The notes beneath the pieces were generated by a model. That model was not told where the DNA came from. It did not search any database and saw nothing but the letters and a program-made list of their open reading frames with translations. Of a stretch of DNA of 24,976 nucleotides, positions 1 through 7,538 are shown one piece after another. Position numbers and translations under genes: made by a program. The stretch is from positions 1 through 24,976 of IMG/VR virus record IMGVR_UViG_3300009034_000198; one strand, written 5' to 3'. This DNA comes from a virus. How positions within the stretch are numbered: the stretch's first letter is position 1; each line of letters begins with the position of its first letter.

Positions 1-356
1 TCCTTCGCGGTCTTCGGCTCCATTCTTTGCTTGAGCATTGCCTCAGCAATGGTCTCCTCCAAAGGAACTGGGCCCATTGGTGGTCTTCTGGGATCAAACG
101 GTGCACCTATAACCTGTAAAATTTTCCCCAGTGTCGATTTGGCACGCTCCGGTCCCTTGGCTTCAGGTATTTCCTCGCCACCCAAAATTGCCTTTACTAT
201 TTCTGCCTGCCTTCTCTGTCGCCTTATCTGCTCAGCAGTTCCTGCTAAAGTCTCGACTCCGCCTAAAATCTCTTCCAAAGTCGAAGTTGGATAGGGGCTA
301 TAGCTCAAACCCCTTGGTCTATTCAATCTGAGGCTTGTAGGTAATCCTCCGTTCAT
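1..356 (-). CDS. Putative internal virion protein, partial (runs off left edge)
   Basis: An open frame of at least 118 codons starts at ATG 354-356 behind a strong ribosome site (AAGGAGG, 8 nt spacing) and continues past base 1, so the C-terminus is missing. The visible part is rich in Gly, Pro and Arg, with a helical stretch full of Gln/Arg/Glu at about residues 30-60. It resembles no enzyme family I know. It directly follows another Ala/Gly-rich protein at the end of the structural operon, where short-tailed phages keep ejection or internal head proteins. That role is inferred from position only. Confidence 0.7.
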   Translation of the reverse strand, partial: MNGGLPTSLRLNRPRGLSYSPYPTSTLEEILGGVETLAGTAEQIRRQRRQAEIVKAILGGEEIPEAKGPERAKSTLGKILQVIGAPFDPRRPPMGPVPLEETIAEAMLKQRMEPKTAK

Positions 357-369
357 TGTATTGCCCTCC

Positions 370-921
370 TTAAGCAGCATAACCTCCAACTGAGGCTGCC
401 TTTAATATTATCGGTGCTAATTTTCCGACGACATCTATAATCTGACTAAATGGGCTTGGCGTTTCCTCATAGGCAGGGTACATCCAAGGTGCATATCCAA
501 GCAATATCTGGGCCAATTGAGACATCTCTAAGGGATACTTTTGTTTCCTTAGATGTTCCTGGTATGATCTCTCTTTCTCTGTTGCCCTTTCAGTTTCCGC
601 CATTCCCCCGAGAATCTGTTGAAGCCTCGTAGTCGTTCCCCCGATGAGTTTTGCCTCTGCTCCAAGTCTCGGTGTAGAATAGAGCATTCCTCCAAGCTGG
701 GCACCTCTTCTTAATCTACCTATTCCTGCCGTTTCTTCCCTTAAAGCCCCTGTTTTCAGGGCTTGATAATAAGGAGACTCAAGGATCCTTCCGACTTTCG
801 TCTCTCCTACCGGGTAAGCTTCATAAGGTTGACCAAGCCATTCCTCCATTTTTGCTGTCGTTCGCTTTTGCCAAGGAGTCTCTAAAAGCTCAGGTTCTAT
901 CTTCTTCTTTTTTGATATCAT
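370..921 (-). CDS. Putative internal virion / DNA ejection protein
   Basis: The product has 183 residues: a basic N-terminus (KKKK), a Gln/Glu/Arg-rich helical middle (about 75-135) and a hydrophobic C-terminal segment (about 155-183, ending in VGGYAA) that could insert in or lie along a membrane. It starts at ATG behind GGAGG, inside the last codons of the upstream gene (32-nt overlap), which suggests coupled translation. No catalytic motif is visible. Its place behind nozzle and fibre genes, together with its composition, fits small ejection proteins of short-tailed phages. This is inference, not a family match. Confidence 0.65.
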   Translation of the reverse strand: MISKKKKIEPELLETPWQKRTTAKMEEWLGQPYEAYPVGETKVGRILESPYYQALKTGALREETAGIGRLRRGAQLGGMLYSTPRLGAEAKLIGGTTTRLQQILGGMAETERATEKERSYQEHLRKQKYPLEMSQLAQILLGYAPWMYPAYEETPSPFSQIIDVVGKLAPIILKAASVGGYAA

Positions 922-1549
922 TGTCTTTTGCCTCCTTTTTCTGTAAATTCTTCATTTTCTTCAGTTTATAATGTTCTTTACGCTTCTGAAGAATTTTTTG
1001 CCTATTTTTTGCATAGTATTCTATATTTTTTTGCTTGCGTGAGGTAAACTCCTTAGATGCATTATTGTCCTTTTGTAGCCTTATTTTAACCTCTTTATCG
1101 TCATTTTGTAGCCCATCTGGGACTTGTTTTAAGTCCTTGACCATAATAGTGCTGTACCGCCTAAAGCCATATTTTCCAAACATCGCCTTTTCCTGGCCCC
1201 TCAAGGTAAATCCCGAGATCCTGCTCAAATTCAGTTTTCTGGTATAATCTTCTACCTTCTCCAGAAGCTCTTCACCGACTTTCCCATTCGTTCCTTTCTT
1301 GATCCAAGCCAAGTCAATAAAGACCTCAGGTCTTTCGGTGACTACATCTTGACTCAGACTACAGATTGCAAAGCCATTGATCTCCTTGTTTTCCACATTC
1401 ACAAAGACCTTAATTCTGTCCTTATCAAACCGATCTATCAGATAGTGAAAAAATGTCTCGGCGGTGAAGTCTATGCCTTTAAACTCTCCCAGGTCTATCA
1501 GTCTTGAAAGTTTGTATAACTGATGATAATCGATGACATTGTAAATCAA
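890..1549 (-). CDS. GNAT-like N-acetyltransferase with basic C-terminal tail
   Basis: Residues about 40-140 look like a GNAT fold: a strand pair around INGFAIC (57-63), an acetyl-CoA-loop-like segment KKGTNGKVGEELL (84-96) at the start of a helix, and the terminal GKYGFRRYSTIM strand (125-136) typical of GNATs. Residues 165-219 are extremely Lys-rich and include YYAKNRQKILQKRKEHY, a pattern often seen as a basic tail on phage HNH and DNA-binding proteins. The start is TTG 1547-1549 with GGGAG 7 nt upstream. The gene sits among virion genes, so it may modify a structural protein or be packaged. The substrate is unknown. Confidence 0.65.
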   Translation of the reverse strand: MIYNVIDYHQLYKLSRLIDLGEFKGIDFTAETFFHYLIDRFDKDRIKVFVNVENKEINGFAICSLSQDVVTERPEVFIDLAWIKKGTNGKVGEELLEKVEDYTRKLNLSRISGFTLRGQEKAMFGKYGFRRYSTIMVKDLKQVPDGLQNDDKEVKIRLQKDNNASKEFTSRKQKNIEYYAKNRQKILQKRKEHYKLKKMKNLQKKEAKDNDIKKEEDRT

Positions 1550-1551
1550 TT

Positions 1552-1713
1552 TTATGCTCCCGTCTTCTTAAACAATGTTTTCAGGTCCTCATAAACATCG
1601 GTGTGCTCCTCTTCCAAATATTCCATTAGTTGTTTTAAGAATTCCTTTAAGCTTTCAAAATCTCGAACATCCTCTATTTTAGTCGGGGGAAGCGTCTCCT
1701 TTGGGGTTTTCAT
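1552..1713 (-). CDS. Small acidic helical protein
   Basis: A 53-codon gene whose ATG (1711-1713) directly abuts the TAG stop of the nozzle gene; its stop lies 2 nt before the next gene. The product is strongly acidic and predicted helical (SLKEFLKQLMEYLEEEH at about 21-37). The exact fit between two genes and the conservative composition argue that it is real. Function is unknown. A short coiled-coil in this place could be an assembly cofactor, which is only a guess. Confidence 0.7.
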   Translation of the reverse strand: MKTPKETLPPTKIEDVRDFESLKEFLKQLMEYLEEEHTDVYEDLKTLFKKTGA

Positions 1714-3471
1714 CTATCTCTCGCCGACCTCCTGGTATTTCAAAATCAGGCCCAGCAACTTAAATGGATTCTGGCCCGAAGGTTTGATTTTAAAGCTTTT
1801 TGCTAAATAATCTACGGGCAGCTCTCTGATTAAAATTTCTCTATCTCCAACCAAGTTTATGCTCCCCGCATTTTGCCAAGCTGGCTCATCATCTCTTTTG
1901 ATATAAAAACCTAAGACCCCTGATGCCTCTTGCCTTACATAGACTTGAATCAAGAGAAGTCTGTCGAATATCGCCAATCGTTTTTTGCTACCCAAATCAG
2001 TCTCGAGAACTTGGTAGCCGGTATAATCTTGACCTGCATCTTTTTCGGAAGCATTCAGGCGATAAATTTTGCCATCATAACTTCCCATAAGGTCAATTGG
2101 GAAAGCCGCCAAGCCCGCTCGGTATTTCCAAGAAGGCCACCACCAATCAAGCCAGTTACTAAAGATCGAAAGCGATGACCAATCATAACCTGTTTCTGTT
2201 TCGTAATATCCAAGGGATGCAACTTCCATGTCTTCGACGGCCCAATTATTTCTCGCAAAGTCCAAATCATAGATTAGAATTTTATTATTCACCTGGCTAT
2301 CTGCATAGGGAATTGCCCATAGGATCTGATTTAATTCTTCAACCAAAGTGACTTGGATATACTGCTCAAAGTTCGGGTTTATGTTTTTGACTATCGGGTC
2401 TATCGCGCCAGATATCATCGTGGCTACCAAACCGTTGAAAAACCTAAAAGTATTATCTCCCGAATAAAAATAAGTTCCCTCCTCCATTTCAAGAATAGAA
2501 TCGGGAGCATTAGTTCCTATCCCATCAATGATCAGCTTTTTATTAAAAACCATCGTTCCCTCTACATTCCATGCCCTGACTATTGCCCTGTTTTTAAAAA
2601 TTAACAGATTTCCTTTGTAAGTAGCATTCCCCTGCAAAATCCCTGTTCCCTCATTCACTTCCATGGCCCCTGCATCCGAGCCGGACCCTCCCCAATCGGT
2701 CTCATCTGCCAAGCCCGACCATCTGATTCTAAAAGGGTATTCCGTTCCGTTTTCGATTGTTCTTATCAACAAAACCCTTTCGTTGTAGTCGTAAAGAAAA
2801 GTCGCCTTGTAAGGACAGTTCAAATCTGAAACCTGCCCGGCCCCCTGCCAGATAATGATAGGGTCGCTTCCCCTGTTCGTTGCCAATACTTTCTCGTGAA
2901 ACACTATTACTGACCAATAATCGAGATCAGTCCCAGAAAAAGTCTTTCTTGCCACATAAGCAGAACCCGAACAGGTCTCGGCATCGGTCTTGAGGTATAA
3001 AACCGTCTCCGACTCGATTGAATCTACCTCGTACCAGGTCGAACCTGAATGAACCTCCCCTGCGCCTATCTTCAGGAAGTCTCCTATCTTGAGGTTGGTC
3101 TGGAAAGCCGTTCCCGAGCCGATAACTTTTTTTAGGTTGGCTGCTTCAATGGTGATTGTGCCTGTATCGTAAAGTTTGTTTATGAAATTAAACCTGCTAT
3201 TCTGTATGTCCCTGTAAGCGACATCCCTTTTGGTGAATACCAAGAACCACCATTCGGTTGTGGTATCCTTAAAGTAATATTCCATATTAAGGATTTTATC
3301 AGGGAATTGATAGCTGAACTCCAATAGTCTCTTTTTGATGCGATGGACTTCTCCATCTTGCCAGATTACATCTTGACAGTCAGGACTATACGCTTCCTTT
3401 AGCAAGATTGAAGGGATGTCTTTTCTTAAACCAAGAATCGGTGAAAATATGCCATAACTTTTCATTTGCAT
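1714..3471 (-). CDS. Nozzle-like tail protein (beta-propeller, P22 gp10 / T7 gp12-like role)
   Basis: A 585-residue, beta-rich, Trp/Tyr/Asp-rich protein. It opens with an element (GIFSPILGLRKDIPSILL) typical of short-tail nozzle proteins, in which the N-terminus names the preceding connector face. Repeated blade-like segments follow, for example WWFLVFTK, DYWSVIVFHEKVLATN, YKGNLLIFKNRAIVRAW and TYFYSGDNTFRFFNG. Its size and place after adaptor and fibre genes fit the DNA-retaining nozzle of short-tailed phages. The start ATG overlaps the TAA of the fibre gene by 1 nt (TAATG). The exact family is uncertain because such proteins diverge fast. Confidence 0.72.
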   Translation of the reverse strand: MQMKSYGIFSPILGLRKDIPSILLKEAYSPDCQDVIWQDGEVHRIKKRLLEFSYQFPDKILNMEYYFKDTTTEWWFLVFTKRDVAYRDIQNSRFNFINKLYDTGTITIEAANLKKVIGSGTAFQTNLKIGDFLKIGAGEVHSGSTWYEVDSIESETVLYLKTDAETCSGSAYVARKTFSGTDLDYWSVIVFHEKVLATNRGSDPIIIWQGAGQVSDLNCPYKATFLYDYNERVLLIRTIENGTEYPFRIRWSGLADETDWGGSGSDAGAMEVNEGTGILQGNATYKGNLLIFKNRAIVRAWNVEGTMVFNKKLIIDGIGTNAPDSILEMEEGTYFYSGDNTFRFFNGLVATMISGAIDPIVKNINPNFEQYIQVTLVEELNQILWAIPYADSQVNNKILIYDLDFARNNWAVEDMEVASLGYYETETGYDWSSLSIFSNWLDWWWPSWKYRAGLAAFPIDLMGSYDGKIYRLNASEKDAGQDYTGYQVLETDLGSKKRLAIFDRLLLIQVYVRQEASGVLGFYIKRDDEPAWQNAGSINLVGDREILIRELPVDYLAKSFKIKPSGQNPFKLLGLILKYQEVGER

Positions 3472-4208
3472 TAACTCAATCTGTGGATAGACATATGAGA
3501 GTAGGTACCACTTTTTACACTTCTATCTACTCCAGCATTATGCCAGACCCATACTTCTATATAATCGTCAGCCGCCAAAGACAAAATATCTACAATACTA
3601 TTTGTCAGCCTAAAACCGCTTCCTGCGGAATTATGTACTGTTGAGTTGATAATTGTAGCGCCGTTTTTATAAATCCTTACATCCAAAACTTTAGGGGCCT
3701 CTATGGCCATGCTGATATGGGAATTAATCAAGTAATAGCCCGCCGCTTGTGCAGTAAATCTATAATTTGTCAAGCTATATTCATTCAATCCATCGTAACT
3801 TTCTACATCGAATTGCACCTTGGTCCAGTCTCCAGAGGAAATTGATTGGTCGCTACTTCTGTAAACTCTGCATTTGGAATTAAAAGCGCCAGGCTTAATA
3901 TTGCCTCCACTAGTTATCTGTATCTCATTTCCGTTTTCATCTCTGGCAAACAATTCTGCTACACCGCCCACATCTTTTGCATAAACAATTATCTTGTCTG
4001 CCTCAGCAGCCGGGGCAGAACCAGTGTTAAGTGGGGCTTTCTTTAGTCCTTCCTTGGTCTCAGAATCATCTGTCTTAAAACTGTAAATCCAGTTAGTGAG
4101 TCTTTCACAAATCGCATTTTTTAAATCCCTTATTCTACTTGCGCCCAAAGATGGCGATTCGCCAGTGTCTGGCGGTTTATCCACATCTAAATTTTTATTC
4201 CAAGCCAT
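3471..4208 (-). CDS. Receptor-binding fibre with C-terminal C1q/TNF-like jelly roll
   Basis: The N-terminal 40 residues (NLDVDKPPDTGESPSLGASR) look like a virion attachment segment. A middle element, AELFARDENGNEIQITSGG, is a recurrent motif of phage fibre and head-decoration proteins. Residues about 105-245 have the alternating strand pattern of a trimeric C1q-like domain: WTKVQFD, YRFTAQAAGYYLINSHISM, LDVRIYKNGA, DDYIEVWVWHNAG and the closing SHMSIHRLS. This is probably the host-recognition or decoration fibre. ATG follows AGGAGG. It lies between adaptor and nozzle genes. Confidence 0.75.
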   Translation of the reverse strand: MAWNKNLDVDKPPDTGESPSLGASRIRDLKNAICERLTNWIYSFKTDDSETKEGLKKAPLNTGSAPAAEADKIIVYAKDVGGVAELFARDENGNEIQITSGGNIKPGAFNSKCRVYRSSDQSISSGDWTKVQFDVESYDGLNEYSLTNYRFTAQAAGYYLINSHISMAIEAPKVLDVRIYKNGATIINSTVHNSAGSGFRLTNSIVDILSLAADDYIEVWVWHNAGVDRSVKSGTYSHMSIHRLS

Positions 4209-4219
4209 TGTCTACCTCC

Positions 4220-4810
4220 TCAAATATCGTGGTATTCAACTCTGTCTGCAGATTCAGAGTATATCCTTTTCAATTGTCCAACTGCCTTTGTGTATAAACC
4301 CAGATGAACCTGACCTGGCGGCGAGGACCCTATGCCTTTCGATTCATAAAGTTTGAAGCAGGACCCCTCTATAAGAACCTCTTCAAAATTATCATCCAGG
4401 TCTATCGTGTCTACATCCCTTTCAATGTAAGAGCTGAAAATTGTCAATGTGTAAATTTTATCCGGGGTCGGCCATAGATAAAGGACTCTGTTATGAATTA
4501 TGTAGCGCTTGGGTTCTTTCCGGTTGGATTCAGTTTCCTCCGCGATCAATTCTTGGTATTCTTCCCAGGTATTTATTTTCTCGAGGGGATCCTTATCATT
4601 AATTTTCACCAAGCTGACCTTTCTATGAATATCATCGAGAGTATAATCTGGCTGGGCTGCCTCTGTCGGAGTAGTAAATTCTCCTTTCAAAAAAGGAAAG
4701 TCAATTGTGAGGTCCAGAAGCACTGCCCTTAACAAACTATCTATATTCGTCTCTTTTCTTCCAGTTCGCTTGTTTACTTCAGTCAATATCGTTTCTTTGG
4801 ATAACGCCAT
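4220..4810 (-). CDS. Head-to-tail adaptor protein
   Basis: A 196-residue protein that begins with a helical part (ILTEVNKRTGRKETNIDSLLRAVLLDL), followed by a beta domain (YTLDDIHRKVSLVKIND, YIIHNRVLYLWPTPDKIYTLTIFSSYIER) and a C-terminal helical part ending near the tail. The RVLYLWPTPD...TLTIFSSYIERD pattern is characteristic of SU10/P22-gp4-like adaptors that bind below the portal ring. ATG follows AAGGAG. Downstream of the capsid gene and upstream of fibre and nozzle, the position agrees. Confidence 0.7.
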   Translation of the reverse strand: MALSKETILTEVNKRTGRKETNIDSLLRAVLLDLTIDFPFLKGEFTTPTEAAQPDYTLDDIHRKVSLVKINDKDPLEKINTWEEYQELIAEETESNRKEPKRYIIHNRVLYLWPTPDKIYTLTIFSSYIERDVDTIDLDDNFEEVLIEGSCFKLYESKGIGSSPPGQVHLGLYTKAVGQLKRIYSESADRVEYHDI

Positions 4811-4813
4811 TTT

Positions 4814-5368
4814 CTAACTCCTTAAAAAGTTTTTACGGTCGATTATTTCTAACTTGAGATTCTTTGTGTTAAATCTTTCAAATTTCTCTCTCCACCATTG
4901 AATCGGCTTTACTGTCAAATGAAACTTAAATCCCTGCCTGTTATCTTCAAAGGTAGCGATATTGTGAAAAGTCGTATATTTTGTGATCCTGTAAATCTCT
5001 TTGATTGCCTGATCTACCATCTGCGGAGGTAAATGCTCCAGAACATCAGTAGAAAAGGTAAAGTCAAATTCGTCATCCTTGAAAGGCATCCTCCAGATAG
5101 GAGCTTCATAAAAGTAATTTTTCATATCTGGTATTAGCTTCGCTGAAGTTATGTCCAAACCATAACAATTGAAATCTCTGTCTCTCAAGACCATCGCTAC
5201 TATCCCATTGCCACATCCGATATCAAGCATTTTCCCATAACCGCATTGACTAATATATTTAACCAAAGGCATTACGCACTGAGAATGTTTCTCGGCCCCA
5301 CAATTCCAAGCTCTTGTATATTTTTCTTTTTCCTCTTTTTCTAAATTAACCATTCTTACTTTTAACAA
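4814..5368 (-). CDS. Class I SAM-dependent methyltransferase (Methyltransf_11 type)
   Basis: Motif I LDIGCGNG at about 48-55, the acidic ribose-binding position in GLDIT (70-74), and motif IV/V region FTFSTDVLEHLPP (103-115) show a Rossmann methyltransferase of the type acting on sugars, lipids or small molecules. The length (184) is short but covers the core. The ATG at 5353 (residue 6) may be the real start; the frame upstream overlaps the preceding gene by 23 nt. It is the last of a three-gene cassette with another methyltransferase and a DUF115-like protein. The substrate cannot be read from sequence. Confidence 0.82.
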   Translation of the reverse strand: MLKVRMVNLEKEEKEKYTRAWNCGAEKHSQCVMPLVKYISQCGYGKMLDIGCGNGIVAMVLRDRDFNCYGLDITSAKLIPDMKNYFYEAPIWRMPFKDDEFDFTFSTDVLEHLPPQMVDQAIKEIYRITKYTTFHNIATFEDNRQGFKFHLTVKPIQWWREKFERFNTKNLKLEIIDRKNFLRS

Positions 5369-5897
5369 AATGGATTAAGGATGTTACTTGATTTACTCTG
5401 TTAAAATTTATATCCTTCACCACAACTTCGTCTATAACCCTTCTCACACCCGGTAAAATTGGGTAATCGTGGAATAGTAAATGTCCACCTTGTTTTAATG
5501 CGTTTTTCAAATGCTCAAAGTCTTTTCTGATACCGTGATAACTATGGTCGCCGTCTATGAAAATCAAATCATACTTATCATTTTCAAACTCAAGTTCATT
5601 GATGTCATTTATAATAAGATTAACATTACTTAGCTTTAAATTCTGAAGTATCTGCAAAACAGACCTATCATCTTGAGGTCGAATGTCAACGCTGTCAATT
5701 CTTCCCTTACTAACTGCACAAGCCAGAAGAACTGTTGAACCGCCCTTGAACCTTCCAACTTCTAAAACTTTGGAGCTGTCATTGAGAGATCTCGCTACTT
5801 TATAAAGATACGCTCCTTCGTCAAGATTAAGTCGGACAATGTTTCTGCTTGTCTCACCACAATTAAAAAGCCAAATTATATCTTCAAATGGCAGCAT
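5346..5897 (-). CDS. Class I SAM-dependent methyltransferase (Methyltransf_24 type)
   Basis: VLEVGRFKGG (44-53) is the SAM-binding loop, VDIRP (70-74) carries the ribose-binding Asp, and FIDGDHSYHG (113-122) with LLFHDY (140-145) is the signature of the Methyltransf_24 / O-methyltransferase-like group. In cellular genomes this group often sits in polysaccharide and rhamnosyl O-methyltransferase clusters. The gene overlaps the preceding one by 14 nt and the following one by 23 nt, so the cassette is tightly coupled. It probably methylates a glycan or a virion-attached sugar, which is inference from the cluster. Confidence 0.85.
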   Translation of the reverse strand: MLPFEDIIWLFNCGETSRNIVRLNLDEGAYLYKVARSLNDSSKVLEVGRFKGGSTVLLACAVSKGRIDSVDIRPQDDRSVLQILQNLKLSNVNLIINDINELEFENDKYDLIFIDGDHSYHGIRKDFEHLKNALKQGGHLLFHDYPILPGVRRVIDEVVVKDINFNRVNQVTSLIHFVKSKNG

Positions 5898-6483
5898 TCC
5901 TTAAAACCCCTACTATATTGACTTTCGGAAATTGCGCTATCTTGCTTTCCAAAGAGCAATTGTAAATCTCATAGTCCTTGAACACATCATAATTCTTGTT
6001 GGCGGTGGTAAATACTCTCTCTTCCTTTTCTCTTTCATACAGGTTATGAAAATGCAACCTATTGCTTACTTTTCCGCCATCGTACCCGAGAAGGTAGATC
6101 GGTGAATATCCCAGGCTGATTGCAAGGCTGATCGCCAGGATCCCGGTAAAATATGATCCCTTGCCTCCAAACAATCCTTTCGTTAATCCTTCCTCGCCAT
6201 AAAATTGTTCGCTTTTTTTGTAAGGCAAGACCTCTTTGTAATCTGGATTTATCGCTTCCTGCCACGCATATTTTACGGACTTCAACGCATCTATCTCTTC
6301 CTTGTACTTTGGATAGATATCAACATCCGACCAGATTAAAATCCTCGGTTCATAGAATTTGAAAATTATGTTTATGCCAATGGTAACTTCAAAGTTCAAC
6401 CGGTTAAAATTAAAGCCAACCAAACTCTGACCGCCGCCAAGCAGAAAACATCTTATCTTCGTCTGCGTCTTTTCTTCGCCAAT
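5884..6483 (-). CDS. DUF115/MptE-like protein (sugar-related, phage 'norphogenetic'-type), probable ATT start
   Basis: The protein reads FLLGGGQSLVGFNFNRL near its N-terminus, then GIN, LIWSDVDIYP, and a C-terminal TGILAISLAISLGYSPIYLLGYDGG block followed by RLHFHN. This order matches the DUF115 / MptE-like superfamily seen in flagellin- and glycan-modification proteins and in phages. The GGGQSL motif lies upstream of the first usual start codon in frame (TTG 6421-6423), so translation must begin earlier. The only initiator-like codon with a good ribosome site is ATT 6481-6483, 6 nt after AGGAG. It forms a cassette with two methyltransferases. Enzymatic activity is unproven. Confidence 0.72.
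   Translation of the reverse strand: MGEEKTQTKIRCFLLGGGQSLVGFNFNRLNFEVTIGINIIFKFYEPRILIWSDVDIYPKYKEEIDALKSVKYAWQEAINPDYKEVLPYKKSEQFYGEEGLTKGLFGGKGSYFTGILAISLAISLGYSPIYLLGYDGGKVSNRLHFHNLYEREKEERVFTTANKNYDVFKDYEIYNCSLESKIAQFPKVNIVGVLRNAAI
6453..6482 (-). CDS. Possible 9-residue basic peptide MAKKRRRRR (nested start)
   Basis: TTG at 6480-6482 shares the AAGGAGAG ribosome site with the ATT start of the DUF115-like gene, in another frame, and encodes nine residues with five consecutive arginines before TAA. It may be a leader peptide, the true product of that ribosome site, or chance. Kept because the site is strong and no ATG lies nearby. Confidence 0.25.
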   Translation of the reverse strand: MAKKRRRRR

Positions 6484-6503
6484 TCTTCTCTCCTTATTAG
6501 TCC

Positions 6504-6536
6504 CGGGGAAGAGGATCTCGCGTGTCCCCTTCCCCG
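6504..6536 (-). other. GC-rich hairpin after the capsid gene
   Basis: CGGGGAAG and CTTCCCCG (6504-6511 and 6529-6536) form an 8-bp stem about 30 nt after the capsid stop. On the minus strand it is followed by GGACTAATAAGGAG and no U-run, so it is not an intrinsic terminator. It may protect the 3' end of capsid mRNA or set the boundary between capsid and the cassette. Confidence 0.55.
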
Positions 6537-6565
6537 ATTTATCCCAGAAAGACTAACCTCACGAA

Positions 6566-7516
6566 TCAGGTGTCAGGTGTGTAGTTAGTCTTGAGCTGAA
6601 TAACTCCGAAATCCTCGTTGTTGAACACGCTTTTCGCGTGTGCAAGGACCATATCCGTTGCTACTCCAGGGATTCGACCGTAATCAAACATCTTCTCAAG
6701 CCAGGAAGGATACTGAGAATATCCTAGGACCCCAGCCTGAGCTCCCAAAAGCAGGTTCAAAGCGACATCGCCACTTGCGAGGAGTTCGTCTCTATTGTAC
6801 TCGTGGACAATGACCTTATCTATCATTCCCAAAGCGCCAGAGAAAATGGGATTCTTCCGACCCTTGATGTTAGCGTACAACTGGGCATTCTTCCAATCGG
6901 CATCGGCCTTCAGCCCTTTGGTTGAATACGAATTCGCCAGTAGCACATAACACTTTTCACCCTCCACCATCACTGGTCTAACCATTGGGGTTGCATGTTC
7001 AGCTGCCCTTTTCAGTTGCTGAATTAGAGCTACAGTAAGTTCTGATCCGCCGGATCCACTCTTATCGATAAGACGATTCGTAGTTGGAGATGCCAGCAGA
7101 GCAGTAACTAGTAGTTTCTCTAACTTCTCTGGTATCCATTCCTTCAGGGCATCCTTCATCTCGGTTCTGAGGTCAAACGCCGGCCTCTGAAGGTCGAGCT
7201 TACCACCAGCCTTGACGGCATGTCCATAGATGTAAAGCTCCACTGCAAAGTCGTAGAAAATCAAAGCCTCTTCGTTGCCTTCAAGGGTAATACTGGTTTG
7301 ACTACTCTGGCCAGCCTCGGTCATCCTCATCCTCAAGGGAAAAGTGATCTTGTCCCCTTTTTTCTTGGTCAAATCATTCTTCAGCTGAATGATATTGTCC
7401 GCGCTCTGACCCATGAATTTACTTAGGTAGATCTCTTTGGCAGCTTCCTTGAACAAGGTTGCTGACCAAATTTTCTGGGTAAGGAGATCACCCTTAGCAA
7501 AGGTTGTATCAGCCAT
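6566..7516 (-). CDS. Major capsid protein, N4-gp56 (DUF4043-like) family
   Basis: The 316-residue product starts ADTTFAKGDLLTQKIWSATLF and continues with FMGQSADNIIQLKNDLTKKKGDKITFPLRMRM, the N-terminal arm and E-loop pattern of the N4-gp56 family of HK97-fold capsid proteins. Middle and C-terminal parts (GKLDLQRPAFDLRTEMKDAL; LLGAQAGVLGYSQYP; MVLAHAKSVFNNEDFGVIQLKTNY) agree. ATG follows GGGAGGGGGTGA, an excellent ribosome site as expected for the most abundant virion protein. The scaffold gene lies immediately upstream. Confidence 0.9.
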   Translation of the reverse strand: MADTTFAKGDLLTQKIWSATLFKEAAKEIYLSKFMGQSADNIIQLKNDLTKKKGDKITFPLRMRMTEAGQSSQTSITLEGNEEALIFYDFAVELYIYGHAVKAGGKLDLQRPAFDLRTEMKDALKEWIPEKLEKLLVTALLASPTTNRLIDKSGSGGSELTVALIQQLKRAAEHATPMVRPVMVEGEKCYVLLANSYSTKGLKADADWKNAQLYANIKGRKNPIFSGALGMIDKVIVHEYNRDELLASGDVALNLLLGAQAGVLGYSQYPSWLEKMFDYGRIPGVATDMVLAHAKSVFNNEDFGVIQLKTNYTPDT

Positions 7517-7538
7517 CTATTGTCACCCCCTCCCGTTG

